Assembly: GCA_002395135.1 (NCBI GenBank)
Contig: DGWC01000084.1
Location: 237-43,061 of the forward strand
Length of the DNA: 42,825 nt
Source: Prevotella sp. UBA4268
GTDB lineage: Bacteria > Bacteroidota > Bacteroidia > Bacteroidales > Bacteroidaceae
Reading direction: 5' to 3'
Part shown: piece by piece, positions 7,794-16,407 of the stretch
How the letters are laid out: each line of letters begins with the position of its first letter
Position numbering within the stretch: position 1 is the stretch's first letter
Made by a program: the position numbers and the translations under genes
Notes under the pieces: model-generated
Told to the model about the DNA's origin: nothing
Database searches by the model: none
Seen by the model: only the letters and a program-made list of their open reading frames with translations

Positions 7794-8942
7794 TCAGAGC
7801 ATTTCGGCAGCGATGGCACGCGCCTCGGCATCAGTCTTGAAATAGGTTTCGAGCGACGGATGGCTGTCGAAAGTGGCGCGCTGCATGGTTTTCTCAATGA
7901 TTTCGGCCATCTGCGGGAACGAGCAGCGGTCGTGGCGGAACGCCTCGTTCACCACTTCGTTGGCAGCATTGACGATGCACGGCATGTTGCCTCCGCGGCT
8001 GATAGCCTCGAAAGCCAGAGCCAGACAGCGGAATTTCTCCAAGTCGGGCTCGAAGAATTCCAGCGGATGGCGGAACAGGTCGAGCCTGTCGCCGGAGAGA
8101 TGCAGGCGGTCGGGGTAGGAGAATGCGTACTGGATGGGCAGTCGCATGTCGGGAACGCCCAACTGTGCTTTCACCGATCCGTCGCAGAACTGCACGGCAC
8201 TGTGCACGATGCTCTGCGGATGGATGAGCACCTGTATGCGGTCGGCAGGCACGCCGAAGAGCCATTTGGCCTCCATCACCTCGAATCCCTTGTTCATGAG
8301 CGATGCCGAGTCGATGGTGATCTTGGCACCCATGTCCCATGTGGGGTGCTTCAAGGCGTCGGCGGCCGTCACCTTTTCAATCTGTTCCTTGCTGAACGTG
8401 CGGAAGGGACCGCCTGAACAGGTGAGCAGAATCTTCTCGATGGGGTTGTCGCCTTCGCCCACGATGCTTTGGAAGATGGCGGAGTGCTCGCTGTCTACAG
8501 GCAGGATGGGAGCCTGGTATTGGCTGGCCAACTGGCAGATGAGTTCACCCGCCACCACCAGCGTCTCCTTGTTGGCCAGACAAATCTTCTTGCGAGCCTG
8601 GATGGCGTGCACGGTGGGGGAGAGGCCTGCGAATCCCACCATGGCCGTCAATACCATGTCGATGGGTTCGGCCTGCACGATTTCGTCGAGCGCCTTGGCA
8701 CCGGCGTACACTTTGATGTCGGGTTCGTCGGCCAATAATGACTTCAGTTCCTCGTAGTGAGCCTCGTTGGCAATGACCACGGCTGCCGGTTTGAAGAGAT
8801 GAGCCTGCCGGGCCAGTTCGCTGACACGGTTGTTGGCCGTGAGACAGTACACTTCGTAGAGGTCTTCGTGCTCCTTGATCACATCGAGCGCCTGTGTGCC
8901 GATGCTTCCTGTGGAGCCGAGTATGGCTATTTGTTTTTTCAT
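7794..8942 (-). CDS. dxr: 1-deoxy-D-xylulose-5-phosphate reductoisomerase
   Basis: Second step of the MEP isoprenoid pathway: NADPH-dependent rearrangement and reduction of DXP to MEP, target of fosmidomycin. 382 residues from MKKQIAILGSTGSIGTQALD; this start is preferred over an 11-residue upstream extension because it places the Rossmann GSTGSIG motif at residues 9-15. Family blocks seen include ALANKETLVVAGE-like CLANKETLVVAGELI, the metal-binding LPVDSEHSAIFQ, and the substrate loop TIDSASLMNKGFE. It lies between rimM and rseP. Isoprenoids feed the polyprenyl-phosphate carriers used by the glycan genes elsewhere in the window. Confidence 0.96.
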   Translation of the reverse strand: MKKQIAILGSTGSIGTQALDVIKEHEDLYEVYCLTANNRVSELARQAHLFKPAAVVIANEAHYEELKSLLADEPDIKVYAGAKALDEIVQAEPIDMVLTAMVGFAGLSPTVHAIQARKKICLANKETLVVAGELICQLASQYQAPILPVDSEHSAIFQSIVGEGDNPIEKILLTCSGGPFRTFSKEQIEKVTAADALKHPTWDMGAKITIDSASLMNKGFEVMEAKWLFGVPADRIQVLIHPQSIVHSAVQFCDGSVKAQLGVPDMRLPIQYAFSYPDRLHLSGDRLDLFRHPLEFFEPDLEKFRCLALAFEAISRGGNMPCIVNAANEVVNEAFRHDRCSFPQMAEIIEKTMQRATFDSHPSLETYFKTDAEARAIAAEML

Positions 8943-8971
8943 TGTCTTTGCTTCATAATGCCGTTTCCGCC

Positions 8972-9487
8972 TCACAGGTCCAGCAGACCTCCGGGCAGAT
9001 CCATGGTGATGGTACGTTTTTCTTCATCAATGTCTTTGATGAACTCCGGCACGGCGGGGATAAGAATGGTTCGATTGTCGGCAGTCTGCACTTCGAAAAG
9101 AATGTTCTCCGTGGAATCATCCACCGAGGTGATGGTGCCTACGGCTTGATGGCTGTCCACAATGCTGAACCCCACAATCTGTGCCATCGTCATGCCGCCG
9201 TCGTCGCTGTCGGTCAGGGCGTAGGGGAAGAACACTTCGCAGTTGGTGAGTTCGCGCGCCTGCTCTTGCGAGTCGATGCCGTCAAATTTCATCAGGGCCG
9301 TCTCAGAGGAGCGAAAACGATACTCCTCGATGAAGAAGGGAATGAGAATTCCTTCAACGCAGACCACCAGATAGTCGGCATCCACCCGGTCGAAAACATC
9401 GTCGTCGAACATGAAGGATATTTCCCCCTTTACGCCGTGGGGCTTGCCCAGGCGGCCAATGCGATAGACTTCTTCGGGTTTAATCAT
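8972..9487 (-). CDS. rimM: Ribosome maturation factor RimM
   Basis: 16S rRNA/30S assembly factor that binds ribosomal protein S19. 171 residues. Begins with YRIGRLGKPHGVKGEISF, the RimM N-terminal beta-barrel signature, and ends with a PRC-barrel domain with the FIKDIDEEKRTITMDLPGGLLDL tail. In many bacteria rimM sits with rpsP/trmD; here it is between murA (43 bp upstream) and dxr (29 bp downstream) on the same strand, an arrangement I believe is common in Bacteroidales. Confidence 0.94.
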   Translation of the reverse strand: MIKPEEVYRIGRLGKPHGVKGEISFMFDDDVFDRVDADYLVVCVEGILIPFFIEEYRFRSSETALMKFDGIDSQEQARELTNCEVFFPYALTDSDDGGMTMAQIVGFSIVDSHQAVGTITSVDDSTENILFEVQTADNRTILIPAVPEFIKDIDEEKRTITMDLPGGLLDL

Positions 9488-9530
9488 TCTGAACTTGCGT
9501 TTTTATGATTGATGAGCGGGAATAAACGTT

Positions 9531-10841
9531 TCAACTTGACACACGCTGGATGTTGGCACCGAGGGCGTTGAGGCGGTTCTCGATATCCTCGTAGCCACGG
9601 TCAATCTGTGCGATGTTGTCAATGCGGCTGGTGCCTTTTGCACTCAGGGCGGCGATGAGCAGGGCGATTCCGGCACGGATGTCGGGGCTTGTCATGCGTC
9701 CGCCGCGAAGAATTTTCTTCCGGTCGTGGCCGATTACCACGGCGCGGTGGGGGTCGCAGAGGATGATCTGGGCACCCATGTCGATGAGTTTGTCAACAAA
9801 GAACAGACGGCTCTCGAACATCTTCTGATGGATAAGCACGCTGCCGCGCGACTGGGTGGCCACCACCAGCAAGACAGAAAGCAGGTCGGGCGTGAGCCCG
9901 GGCCACGGCGCATCGGCCAGTGTCATGATGCTTCCGTCGATGAACGACTCGATGACGTAGTGGGGCTGGCGCGGAATGACCAGGTCGTCGCCCTCCACTT
10001 TGATCTTCACGCCCAGTCTTTTGAATGCAGAGGGGATGATGCCGAGGTTTTTCAGCGAAACATCCTTGATGCGGATGCCGTTGCCCACCATGGCCGCCAT
10101 GCCGATAAACGATCCCACTTCGATCATGTCGGGCAGTATCTTGTGGGTTGTGCCGTGTAGATGGGTGGTGCCTGCAATGGTGAGCAGGTTGCTGCCTATG
10201 CCGCTAATGCTGGCTCCCATGGCATTGAGCATGGTGCATAGTTGCTGGATATAGGGCTCGCAAGCGGCATTATAGATGGTGGTTGTTCCCTTGGCCGTCA
10301 CGGCGGCCATGATGATATTGGCCGTTCCCGTTACCGAAGCCTCGTCGAGCAGCATGTCGCAGCCTTTCAGCCGGTTGGCATGAATGTCGTATACGTTGCG
10401 CTTCTCGTTGAAGTCGAACTTCGCCCCCAGGTGTTTGAATCCCAGGAAATGCGTGTCCAAGCGCCGCCGCCCTATCTTGTCGCCGCCGGGTTCTGCCACG
10501 ATGGCCCTGCCGAACCGTGCCAACAAGGGGCCTATCATGAGCACGCTGCCACGCAGGGCGGCGCATTTGCGCACGAACTCGTCGCTTTCCAGATAGTCAA
10601 GTTTTATGCTGTCGGCGCAGAAAGTGTAGTCGTTTCGCGAATGGCGTTCCACTTTCACTCCGATGTCTCTTAGCAGTTGGATGAGATTGTTGACATCCAG
10701 GATGTCGGGAATATTATTGATGGTCACCTCTTCTGCGGTGAGCAGGGTGGCACAGATCACCTCCAAGGCCTCGTTCTTGGCTCCCTGCGGGATGATGGTG
10801 CCGCTCAGCGGATGGCCGCCTTCGATGATGAATGATTCCAT
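9531..10841 (-). CDS. murA: UDP-N-acetylglucosamine 1-carboxyvinyltransferase with Asp at the fosfomycin site
   Basis: First committed step of peptidoglycan synthesis: transfers enolpyruvate from PEP to UDP-GlcNAc. 436 residues, two EPSP-synthase-like domains. Recognised by the QGAKNEALEVI N-terminus (K22/N23 active-site pair) and the SVLLVVATQSRGS region. The loop that holds the reactive cysteine in E. coli (PGGC) reads PGGDKIGRRRLDTH here, with Asp at residue 121. Established knowledge: Asp at this position keeps activity and confers intrinsic fosfomycin resistance, as in Mycobacterium and Chlamydia. Neighbours: DUF4290 gene 17 bp upstream, rimM downstream. Confidence 0.95.
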   Translation of the reverse strand: MESFIIEGGHPLSGTIIPQGAKNEALEVICATLLTAEEVTINNIPDILDVNNLIQLLRDIGVKVERHSRNDYTFCADSIKLDYLESDEFVRKCAALRGSVLMIGPLLARFGRAIVAEPGGDKIGRRRLDTHFLGFKHLGAKFDFNEKRNVYDIHANRLKGCDMLLDEASVTGTANIIMAAVTAKGTTTIYNAACEPYIQQLCTMLNAMGASISGIGSNLLTIAGTTHLHGTTHKILPDMIEVGSFIGMAAMVGNGIRIKDVSLKNLGIIPSAFKRLGVKIKVEGDDLVIPRQPHYVIESFIDGSIMTLADAPWPGLTPDLLSVLLVVATQSRGSVLIHQKMFESRLFFVDKLIDMGAQIILCDPHRAVVIGHDRKKILRGGRMTSPDIRAGIALLIAALSAKGTSRIDNIAQIDRGYEDIENRLNALGANIQRVSS

Positions 10842-10858
10842 ATAATATGGGTTATGGT

Positions 10859-11458
10859 TTACTTCTTTTTCTTGTTGCGCGACTCCTTGCTGGTGAATCG
10901 GTCGTTGCGGAACGTGTTGAGGTCGAGTTGGATGGCACCATCAGTGAAGCGGGCCATGTCGGAAATCACCTTCTCGTCGTCGTTGGTGCCATGGCTCCAT
11001 TGCGAAATGTTGTGCTTCATCTGGTTGGCCGTGATGCGCGCCAGTTCGTCGCGCTCTTCTCCTTCGGGCATTTCCTTGAGCCTTTCAAAGACGTTGAAGA
11101 GCATGCTTCCGTAGTGTCTCACGGGAATTTTCTTCATGGGGTAGCCCATAGGCTCTGGTTTGGAGGCAATCTTCATGGCATTGCTCACATCGAAAGGATA
11201 GTCGATGTCGAGTTGGAACCCGCTCATAATGGCAAGGTGGTCCCACAGTTTCTGCTCATAGTCGGCATTCTCGCGGTTTTGCGGATACATCCTCTCCATG
11301 ATGCTGACGATGGTCTCAGCGCAGCGCTGCCGTTCTTCCTTGGTGGGCAGCGTGATGGCAAAGTCGACCATTTTCTGTACTTCGCGCCCGTATTCGGGCA
11401 GGATGAGTTTCTCCCTTTGTGTGTTATAGTCTAAGCCTTCGATATTCATATCTGTCAT
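10859..11458 (-). CDS. DUF4290-family protein of unknown function
   Basis: 199 residues, soluble, no signal peptide or membrane segment. I recognise it as the Bacteroidetes-restricted DUF4290 family from the N-terminal GLDYNTQREKLILPEYGRE and the central WDHLAIMSGFQLDIDYPFD and MKHNISQWSHGTNDDEKVI blocks. The C-terminus is very basic (ESRNKKKK). Function unknown. It is tucked between tsaB (33 bp) and murA (17 bp) on the same strand, so it is almost certainly co-expressed with essential cell-wall and translation genes. Confidence 0.88.
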   Translation of the reverse strand: MTDMNIEGLDYNTQREKLILPEYGREVQKMVDFAITLPTKEERQRCAETIVSIMERMYPQNRENADYEQKLWDHLAIMSGFQLDIDYPFDVSNAMKIASKPEPMGYPMKKIPVRHYGSMLFNVFERLKEMPEGEERDELARITANQMKHNISQWSHGTNDDEKVISDMARFTDGAIQLDLNTFRNDRFTSKESRNKKKK

Positions 11459-11491
11459 AAATAGTGTTCTTTGAAATGTCTGGAAAGATGC

Positions 11492-12181
11492 CTACAGCAG
11501 TTTCTTGGGTGATTTGGCAACAAAGTCCTTGAGGTAGAAGGGCGTGAAATAGGCTACGTCTTCAAACTTCTCCTGCATCATTCTCCTTTCAGCCAGGGGC
11601 ATCATGTTCTTGGCCAGCGGCTCAATGCCCGGTATGAGATGGGCATTGGGGTGATGGATGGTATCCATGCACTTGACGGCTCCGTTGCCGAAGAAATACA
11701 CGGGGTGCTTGTCGAGATACTCCTTGTAGGTGTCCGCATCAACGATATCTGCACCGACGGGCCGCACTTCGCGGAGACCGCGGTCGAAAACGCCGGCATA
11801 TACTTCCATCCTCCTGGCATCGATCATCGGGCATATCAGCGCGTCTTCTTCCACTTGCTCGCGCAACAGCACGGGCACGGCCAGCAGTTCGAGTGTGGGA
11901 ACGGAAAGCAACTTCAGGTCGCGGGCGTAGCAGATGCCCTTTGCCATGGACACGCCGATGCGCAAGCCGGTGTAACTGCCCGGTCCGCAACTCACTGCCA
12001 CCGCATCGAAGGGAATGGCATGGTTGTCGGTGAACGACATGGCTTCGTCTACAAACAATCCGAGTTTGACCGAATGGTTGGGCCCGCTATGGTCTTCTTT
12101 GCTGAAGATGACAGCCCCGTCTTGGCTGACGGCAACAGAACAAACATCGGTGCTTGTTTCAATGTGTAATATGCAGGACAT
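11492..12181 (-). CDS. tsaB: tRNA threonylcarbamoyladenosine biosynthesis protein TsaB
   Basis: Non-catalytic ASKHA-fold partner of TsaD/TsaE in making t6A37 of ANN-decoding tRNAs. 229 residues from MSCILHIETSTDVCSVAVSQ, which is the family N-terminus; 13 upstream in-frame residues overlap the -7 box and are left out. Further family motifs: GPGSYTGLRIGVSMAKGIC near residue 70-90. First gene of the minus-strand run that continues with DUF4290, murA, rimM, dxr and rseP. Confidence 0.94.
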   Translation of the reverse strand: MSCILHIETSTDVCSVAVSQDGAVIFSKEDHSGPNHSVKLGLFVDEAMSFTDNHAIPFDAVAVSCGPGSYTGLRIGVSMAKGICYARDLKLLSVPTLELLAVPVLLREQVEEDALICPMIDARRMEVYAGVFDRGLREVRPVGADIVDADTYKEYLDKHPVYFFGNGAVKCMDTIHHPNAHLIPGIEPLAKNMMPLAERRMMQEKFEDVAYFTPFYLKDFVAKSPKKLL

Positions 12182-12207
12182 ACAATAATATATTTCTAAA
12201 TATTGTG

Positions 12208-12245
12208 CAAAATTACTCATTTTCCAGAAATTATTTGTACTTTTG
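12208..12245. promoter_or_regulatory. Divergent -7 boxes between tsaB and yicC
   Basis: TAATTTTG on the minus strand (complement of 12208-12215) reads toward tsaB, and TACTTTTG on the plus strand (12238-12245) reads toward yicC. Neither has a clear TTTG at -33, so only the -7 boxes support these promoters. Confidence 0.4.
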
Positions 12246-12332
12246 CATAAAATTTCGGCATCATCATGGAAAATTTAATCTTTTCTGTGTTTGATTTGCT
12301 TATTTTTAAGATAATTCAATTACTGGCAAGAA

Positions 12333-13208
12333 ATGATACAATCGATGACTGGCTACGGCAAGACCGTTGTCAATTACAAGGGAAAGAAAATCCACGTTGA
12401 GGTGAAATCGCTGAACGGCAAGTCGCTGGACATCAGCACGCGCATTGCTCCTCTCTACCGTGAAAAAGAAATGGAAATCAGACAAATCATCGCCACCGAA
12501 CTGGTGAGGGGAAAAGTGGACTTCTCCATTTGGATAGAGAAAGAGAATGCCGTGGATGCCACACCTATCAACGCCGCTCTCGTGGAGTATTATTATAAGC
12601 AGATCTCGGAGATTTCTGAGAAAACGGGAATCCCGTTGCCGCAAGACTGGTTCTGTTCGCTGCTGCGGTTGCCCGATGTGCTCACCAAAACAGAGGTGGA
12701 GGAACTCAGCAATGAGGAGTGGGAGGCCGCGCGCGCAGCAATTGACGAGGCTTTGCGCAATCTGGTTTCATTCCGCAAGCAGGAGGGAGAGGCTCTGCAA
12801 AAGAAATTCATAGAGAAACTCGACAACATCGCTAATCTTCTTGCCAGCATTGAACCGTATGAGAAATCGCGCGTGGAGAAGATAAGGGGACGCATAGTAG
12901 ACGGTCTCAGTAGCATTCCTGAAGTGGACTACGACAAGAACAGGCTGGAGCAGGAATTGATTTATTACATCGAGAAACTTGACATCAGCGAGGAGAAACA
13001 GCGACTGGCCAATCATTTGAAATATTTCCGTGAGACCATGGACGAAGGTGATGCGCAGGGAAAGAAACTGGGCTTCATCGCTCAGGAAATGGGGCGCGAG
13101 ATCAACACGACAGGCTCGAAGAGTAATCAGGCTGAGATGCAGAATATCGTGGTGATGATGAAAGATGAGTTGGAACAGATCAAGGAACAAGTGCTGAACG
13201 CATTATAA
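12333..13208 (+). CDS. YicC-family endoribonuclease
   Basis: 291 residues, typical YicC/YloC length. Starts MIQSMTGYGKTVV, the family hallmark, and ends with KLGFIAQEMGREINTTGSKSN, the conserved C-terminal block (DUF1732). Members have been shown to act as endoribonucleases affecting sRNA and mRNA turnover; substrates here are unknown. It begins a plus-strand set with gmk (10 bp downstream) and nadD; yicC next to gmk is a widely conserved pairing. Confidence 0.93.
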   Translation: MIQSMTGYGKTVVNYKGKKIHVEVKSLNGKSLDISTRIAPLYREKEMEIRQIIATELVRGKVDFSIWIEKENAVDATPINAALVEYYYKQISEISEKTGIPLPQDWFCSLLRLPDVLTKTEVEELSNEEWEAARAAIDEALRNLVSFRKQEGEALQKKFIEKLDNIANLLASIEPYEKSRVEKIRGRIVDGLSSIPEVDYDKNRLEQELIYYIEKLDISEEKQRLANHLKYFRETMDEGDAQGKKLGFIAQEMGREINTTGSKSNQAEMQNIVVMMKDELEQIKEQVLNAL

Positions 13209-13218
13209 AATATATGCC

Positions 13219-13806
13219 ATGAAAGGAAAAATGATTGTGGTGAGTGCTCCCAGCGGTAGTGGTAAGAGCACGATTATCAACTGGCTGATGCAGGAACATC
13301 CCGAACTGAACCTGTGTTTCTCCATCAGTTGCACAAGCCGTGCACCGCGCGGTACGGAGCAGAACGGAGTGGAATATTTCTTCCTGACACCTGAAGAGTT
13401 CCGCCAGCGCATCGATAACAACGAGTTCCTGGAGTACGAGGAGGTCTATGAAGACCGCTTTTATGGAACACTGAAAGAGCAGGTGGAACGGCAGCGCAAT
13501 GCTGGCGAGAACGTGGTGTTCGACGTGGATGTGAAAGGAGGCTGCAACATCAAGCAGTATTACGGCGATGAGGCATTAAGCATTTTCATCCAGCCGCCTT
13601 CGATTGATGAGTTGCGCCGACGACTGGAAGGCCGCGGAACGGATGCTCCGGAGGTGATAGAGCAGCGCTTGGAACGTGCTGCCTTTGAACTGTCGTTTGC
13701 CGACCGGTTCGACAAGGTGGTGGTGAACGACGATCTGGCTACGGCCGAGGCCGAAGCACTGGCCGTGATCTGTGAGTTCCTTCAAATAGAAAAACCGGGT
13801 GAGTGA
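13219..13806 (+). CDS. gmk: Guanylate kinase
   Basis: Phosphorylates GMP to GDP with ATP. 195 residues. P-loop APSGSGKST near residues 10-18, GMP-binding segment SISCTSRAPRGTEQNGVEYFF, and DVDVKGGCNIK corresponding to the Walker-B-like region. It follows yicC by 10 bp; the nadD start lies about 40 bp after its stop. Confidence 0.96.
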   Translation: MKGKMIVVSAPSGSGKSTIINWLMQEHPELNLCFSISCTSRAPRGTEQNGVEYFFLTPEEFRQRIDNNEFLEYEEVYEDRFYGTLKEQVERQRNAGENVVFDVDVKGGCNIKQYYGDEALSIFIQPPSIDELRRRLEGRGTDAPEVIEQRLERAAFELSFADRFDKVVVNDDLATAEAEALAVICEFLQIEKPGE

Positions 13807-13847
13807 CGGGTGGTGCTGCCCATTGCCGCCTTTGCAATGTAGATGTG

Positions 13848-14450
13848 ATGAGCAGGAAGATTGGTCTTTTCGGCGGAACTTTTAATCCGGTTCATTTCGG
13901 ACATATTCGGCTGGCACGTCAGTTGCTGAAACTGGCGCGCCTTGATGAAGTGTGGATGATGGTGTCTCCGCAGAATCCGTTCAAGGTTAACCACGAACTG
14001 CTTCCCGACAGTCAGCGACTGGAAATGGTTCGGTTGGCTTTGCGCCGCGAGAAGGGAATCAAGGCAAGCGACTATGAGTTCCGGCTTTCCAAGCCTTCTT
14101 ATACATGGAATACTCTGCAGGCACTGGCAAAGGACATGCCCGACTGCCAGTTCACCTTGCTCATCGGCGGTGACAACTGGGCCTCTTTTCCCCATTGGTA
14201 TCATCATGAGAATATCATGAAGGCATACGATATCGTGGTTTATCCGCGGGAAGGGGCGAGTATAGATCCCTCCAATCTGCCCGAGCATGTCCGGTTGGTG
14301 GATACTCGACTCATCAACATCAGCAGCACGGAGGTGCGCAACCGCGTCGCCTCAGGTAAAAGCATTCGCGGACTGGTGCCTAAATCGGTGGCAGACTATA
14401 TAGAAAGCAACCGGCTTTACACCGCAGGGCATATCACGGCTCAATCCTGA
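13848..14450 (+). CDS. nadD: Nicotinate-nucleotide adenylyltransferase
   Basis: Converts nicotinate mononucleotide and ATP to deamido-NAD in NAD synthesis. 200 residues from MSRKIGLFGGTFNPVHFGHI; this start is chosen because it places the nucleotidyltransferase GGTFNPVHxGH motif at the N-terminus, whereas an in-frame upstream start at 13803 overlaps gmk and adds 15 unlike residues. The C-terminal ISSTEVRNRVASGKSIRGLVP is the second ATP-binding signature. Last gene of the yicC-gmk-nadD set. Confidence 0.95.
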   Translation: MSRKIGLFGGTFNPVHFGHIRLARQLLKLARLDEVWMMVSPQNPFKVNHELLPDSQRLEMVRLALRREKGIKASDYEFRLSKPSYTWNTLQALAKDMPDCQFTLLIGGDNWASFPHWYHHENIMKAYDIVVYPREGASIDPSNLPEHVRLVDTRLINISSTEVRNRVASGKSIRGLVPKSVADYIESNRLYTAGHITAQS

Positions 14451-14529
14451 TCATGCTTCCCGGAGAGGCTGGGCATCGGCAATCTTTTTATTTTCCATCC
14501 ATTTTTCGCCCTATCTCAATTTTTATTCG

Positions 14530-14537
14530 TATCTTTG
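14530..14537 (+). promoter_or_regulatory. -7 box of the envelope-glycan operon
   Basis: TATCTTTG at 14530-14537, 5 bp before the first ATG of the phosphoethanolamine transferase; about 21 bp upstream only TTCG is present as a -33 box. Transcription would start at or just before 14542, so the mRNA is leaderless or translation begins at one of the in-frame ATGs at 14548/14551. Confidence 0.5.
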
Positions 14538-14541
14538 CAGC

Positions 14542-16407
14542 ATGAAAATGATGGATAGACTGTCACGCGTGTTGGGATTGTTTTTTGAGCCCATCCGCCT
14601 GAACGGTACATTCTTCTTGTTTATGTACGCACTGGGCATCGTGTGTACGTATGCTGTTGTGCCTGATGTGAAGGGGGCGCATGCCTATTCCTATGCGTGG
14701 CAGGAACTGTTTGTCGATGTCTATCTTTTATGTGTTGTGCTGTCACTGGTGCCTGTGCGGGTGAGAAAGTGGCTAAGAAGACTGTTCTATGTGATAGCCT
14801 ACACGCTCGCCATTATCGACGTGTATTGCTTTGCGAAGTTCGACAGCACCATCACTCCAACCATGTTACTGCTTGTCGGCGAGACCAATGGTCAGGAAGC
14901 AGGCGAATTTCTGGCTTCCTATCTGTCTTTTGACTTGATATTCAGTGAACTGGGATGGGTGTTGCTGGTGCTCGCGGTCCATGTTCTGTATAATTTGTTG
15001 AGGCGTTTTTACAGAAAGAGAGAGTGCCAGAAAACCATTCTGCCGGGGATTCTCTCTGCTTTTCGCTGTTCAAAACGCGCCAGGGCACTGGCTGGAATAG
15101 CCGTGCTCTTCCTGTTTGTATACAGTGCTTCTGCCAGTTGGCATAACAAGGTGGCATACCATCGGCTGATGACCTACGGCAATATCGGCGACGTTGAACA
15201 TGAGTTGACGGAAAAGACACATGCCGTGCAATATCAGCCCATCTATCGGCTGATGTTCAGTATCTATGCCAATCGTCTGACGGCTCAGCAGGTAGGACAA
15301 CTCGTGAAGGGCATTGACAGCGTACAGGTTGACAGTTGCAGTTATCGCAGTCCGCATATTGTATTGATTATCGGAGAGAGTTTCAACCGCCATCATGCGC
15401 AACTCTATGGGTATGACAAGCCCAATATGCCCAGACAGACGGCTCGGGCGAAGAAAGGGGAACTCATCCCCTACAGCGACGTGGTGGCTCCTTGGAATCT
15501 TACAAGTTTTGTGTTCAAGCATATCTTTTCGCTTTACACCGTGGGCGACAAGGGCGACTGGTGCGACTATCCTTTGTTCCCCGAACTGTTCCGCAAGGCG
15601 GGTTATCATGTCACATTTCTCACCAATCAGTTCCTTCCGCAGGCAAAAGAGGCTGTGTATGATTTCAGCGGAGGCTTCTTTCTGAACAATCCTGAACTGA
15701 GCAAGGCCATGTTCGACACCCGCAACAAGCAGTTGTATTATTTCGATGAGGGCATGTTGAAAGAGTATGACCGGCTGAAAAAGCATAACACCGACCACAA
15801 TCTCACAATCATTCACCTGAAAGGCATGCACGTAGACTACCGCACGCGTTGCCCCAAATCGAAGATGCACTTCAAGAGAGAAGAGTATGAGCGCCCGGGA
15901 TTCAATAGCCGGGAAAAGCAGGTAATGGCCTATTATGACAATGCCATCCTCTATAACGACTCCATCGTGGACCAGATTATCCAGCGGTTTGAGGATGATG
16001 ATGCCATTGTGCTTTATGTGCCCGACCATGGAGAGGAGTGCTATGAGGGCAACCTTCATTTCTTCGGTCGCATGCACTCCACAGAAGTGACGGCACGCCT
16101 TGCGCATGCCGAGTTCGACATCCCGTTCTGGATATACTGTTCCCATCAGTACATGGTGTCGCATCCGGAACTGTATCATGAGGTGGTGAAGGCCAAAGAC
16201 CGGCGGTTTATGACCGATGCTCTGCCGCATGTGCTGCTCTATCTTGCGGGCATTTCCACGAAAGACTATCGTGAAGACATGAATGTCTTGAGCGACCAAT
16301 ATAACGAGAGCCGTCCACGTATACTGAAACATCAGGTGGACTATGACCAACTGGAAGAGCCCGCTGCCGGTTCTGACATACAACAAACGAAAGAATGGTT
16401 GAAATGA
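14542..16407 (+). CDS. Phosphoethanolamine transferase (EptA/sulfatase superfamily)
   Basis: Inner-membrane enzyme with a periplasmic alkaline-phosphatase-fold domain, expected to move phosphoethanolamine from phosphatidylethanolamine to lipid A, core or another glycan. 621 residues: about five membrane segments within residues 20-200, then the catalytic domain. Metal/nucleophile residues visible: E279 in IIGESFNRHHAQLYGY, T321 in APWNLTS as the likely nucleophile, H430, D495-H496 in VPDHGEE, and H506/H512. Alternative starts are ATG at 14548 or 14551. First gene of the glycan operon; overlaps the next gene by 4 bp (ATGA). The acceptor cannot be told from sequence. Confidence 0.85.
   Translation: MKMMDRLSRVLGLFFEPIRLNGTFFLFMYALGIVCTYAVVPDVKGAHAYSYAWQELFVDVYLLCVVLSLVPVRVRKWLRRLFYVIAYTLAIIDVYCFAKFDSTITPTMLLLVGETNGQEAGEFLASYLSFDLIFSELGWVLLVLAVHVLYNLLRRFYRKRECQKTILPGILSAFRCSKRARALAGIAVLFLFVYSASASWHNKVAYHRLMTYGNIGDVEHELTEKTHAVQYQPIYRLMFSIYANRLTAQQVGQLVKGIDSVQVDSCSYRSPHIVLIIGESFNRHHAQLYGYDKPNMPRQTARAKKGELIPYSDVVAPWNLTSFVFKHIFSLYTVGDKGDWCDYPLFPELFRKAGYHVTFLTNQFLPQAKEAVYDFSGGFFLNNPELSKAMFDTRNKQLYYFDEGMLKEYDRLKKHNTDHNLTIIHLKGMHVDYRTRCPKSKMHFKREEYERPGFNSREKQVMAYYDNAILYNDSIVDQIIQRFEDDDAIVLYVPDHGEECYEGNLHFFGRMHSTEVTARLAHAEFDIPFWIYCSHQYMVSHPELYHEVVKAKDRRFMTDALPHVLLYLAGISTKDYREDMNVLSDQYNESRPRILKHQVDYDQLEEPAAGSDIQQTKEWLK

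Noticed and set aside
12266..12400. 44-codon upstream reading frame overlapping the yicC start
   Set aside because: No family resemblance and out of frame with yicC; composition looks like chance in an AT-rich leader. It could be a regulatory uORF but nothing supports it.
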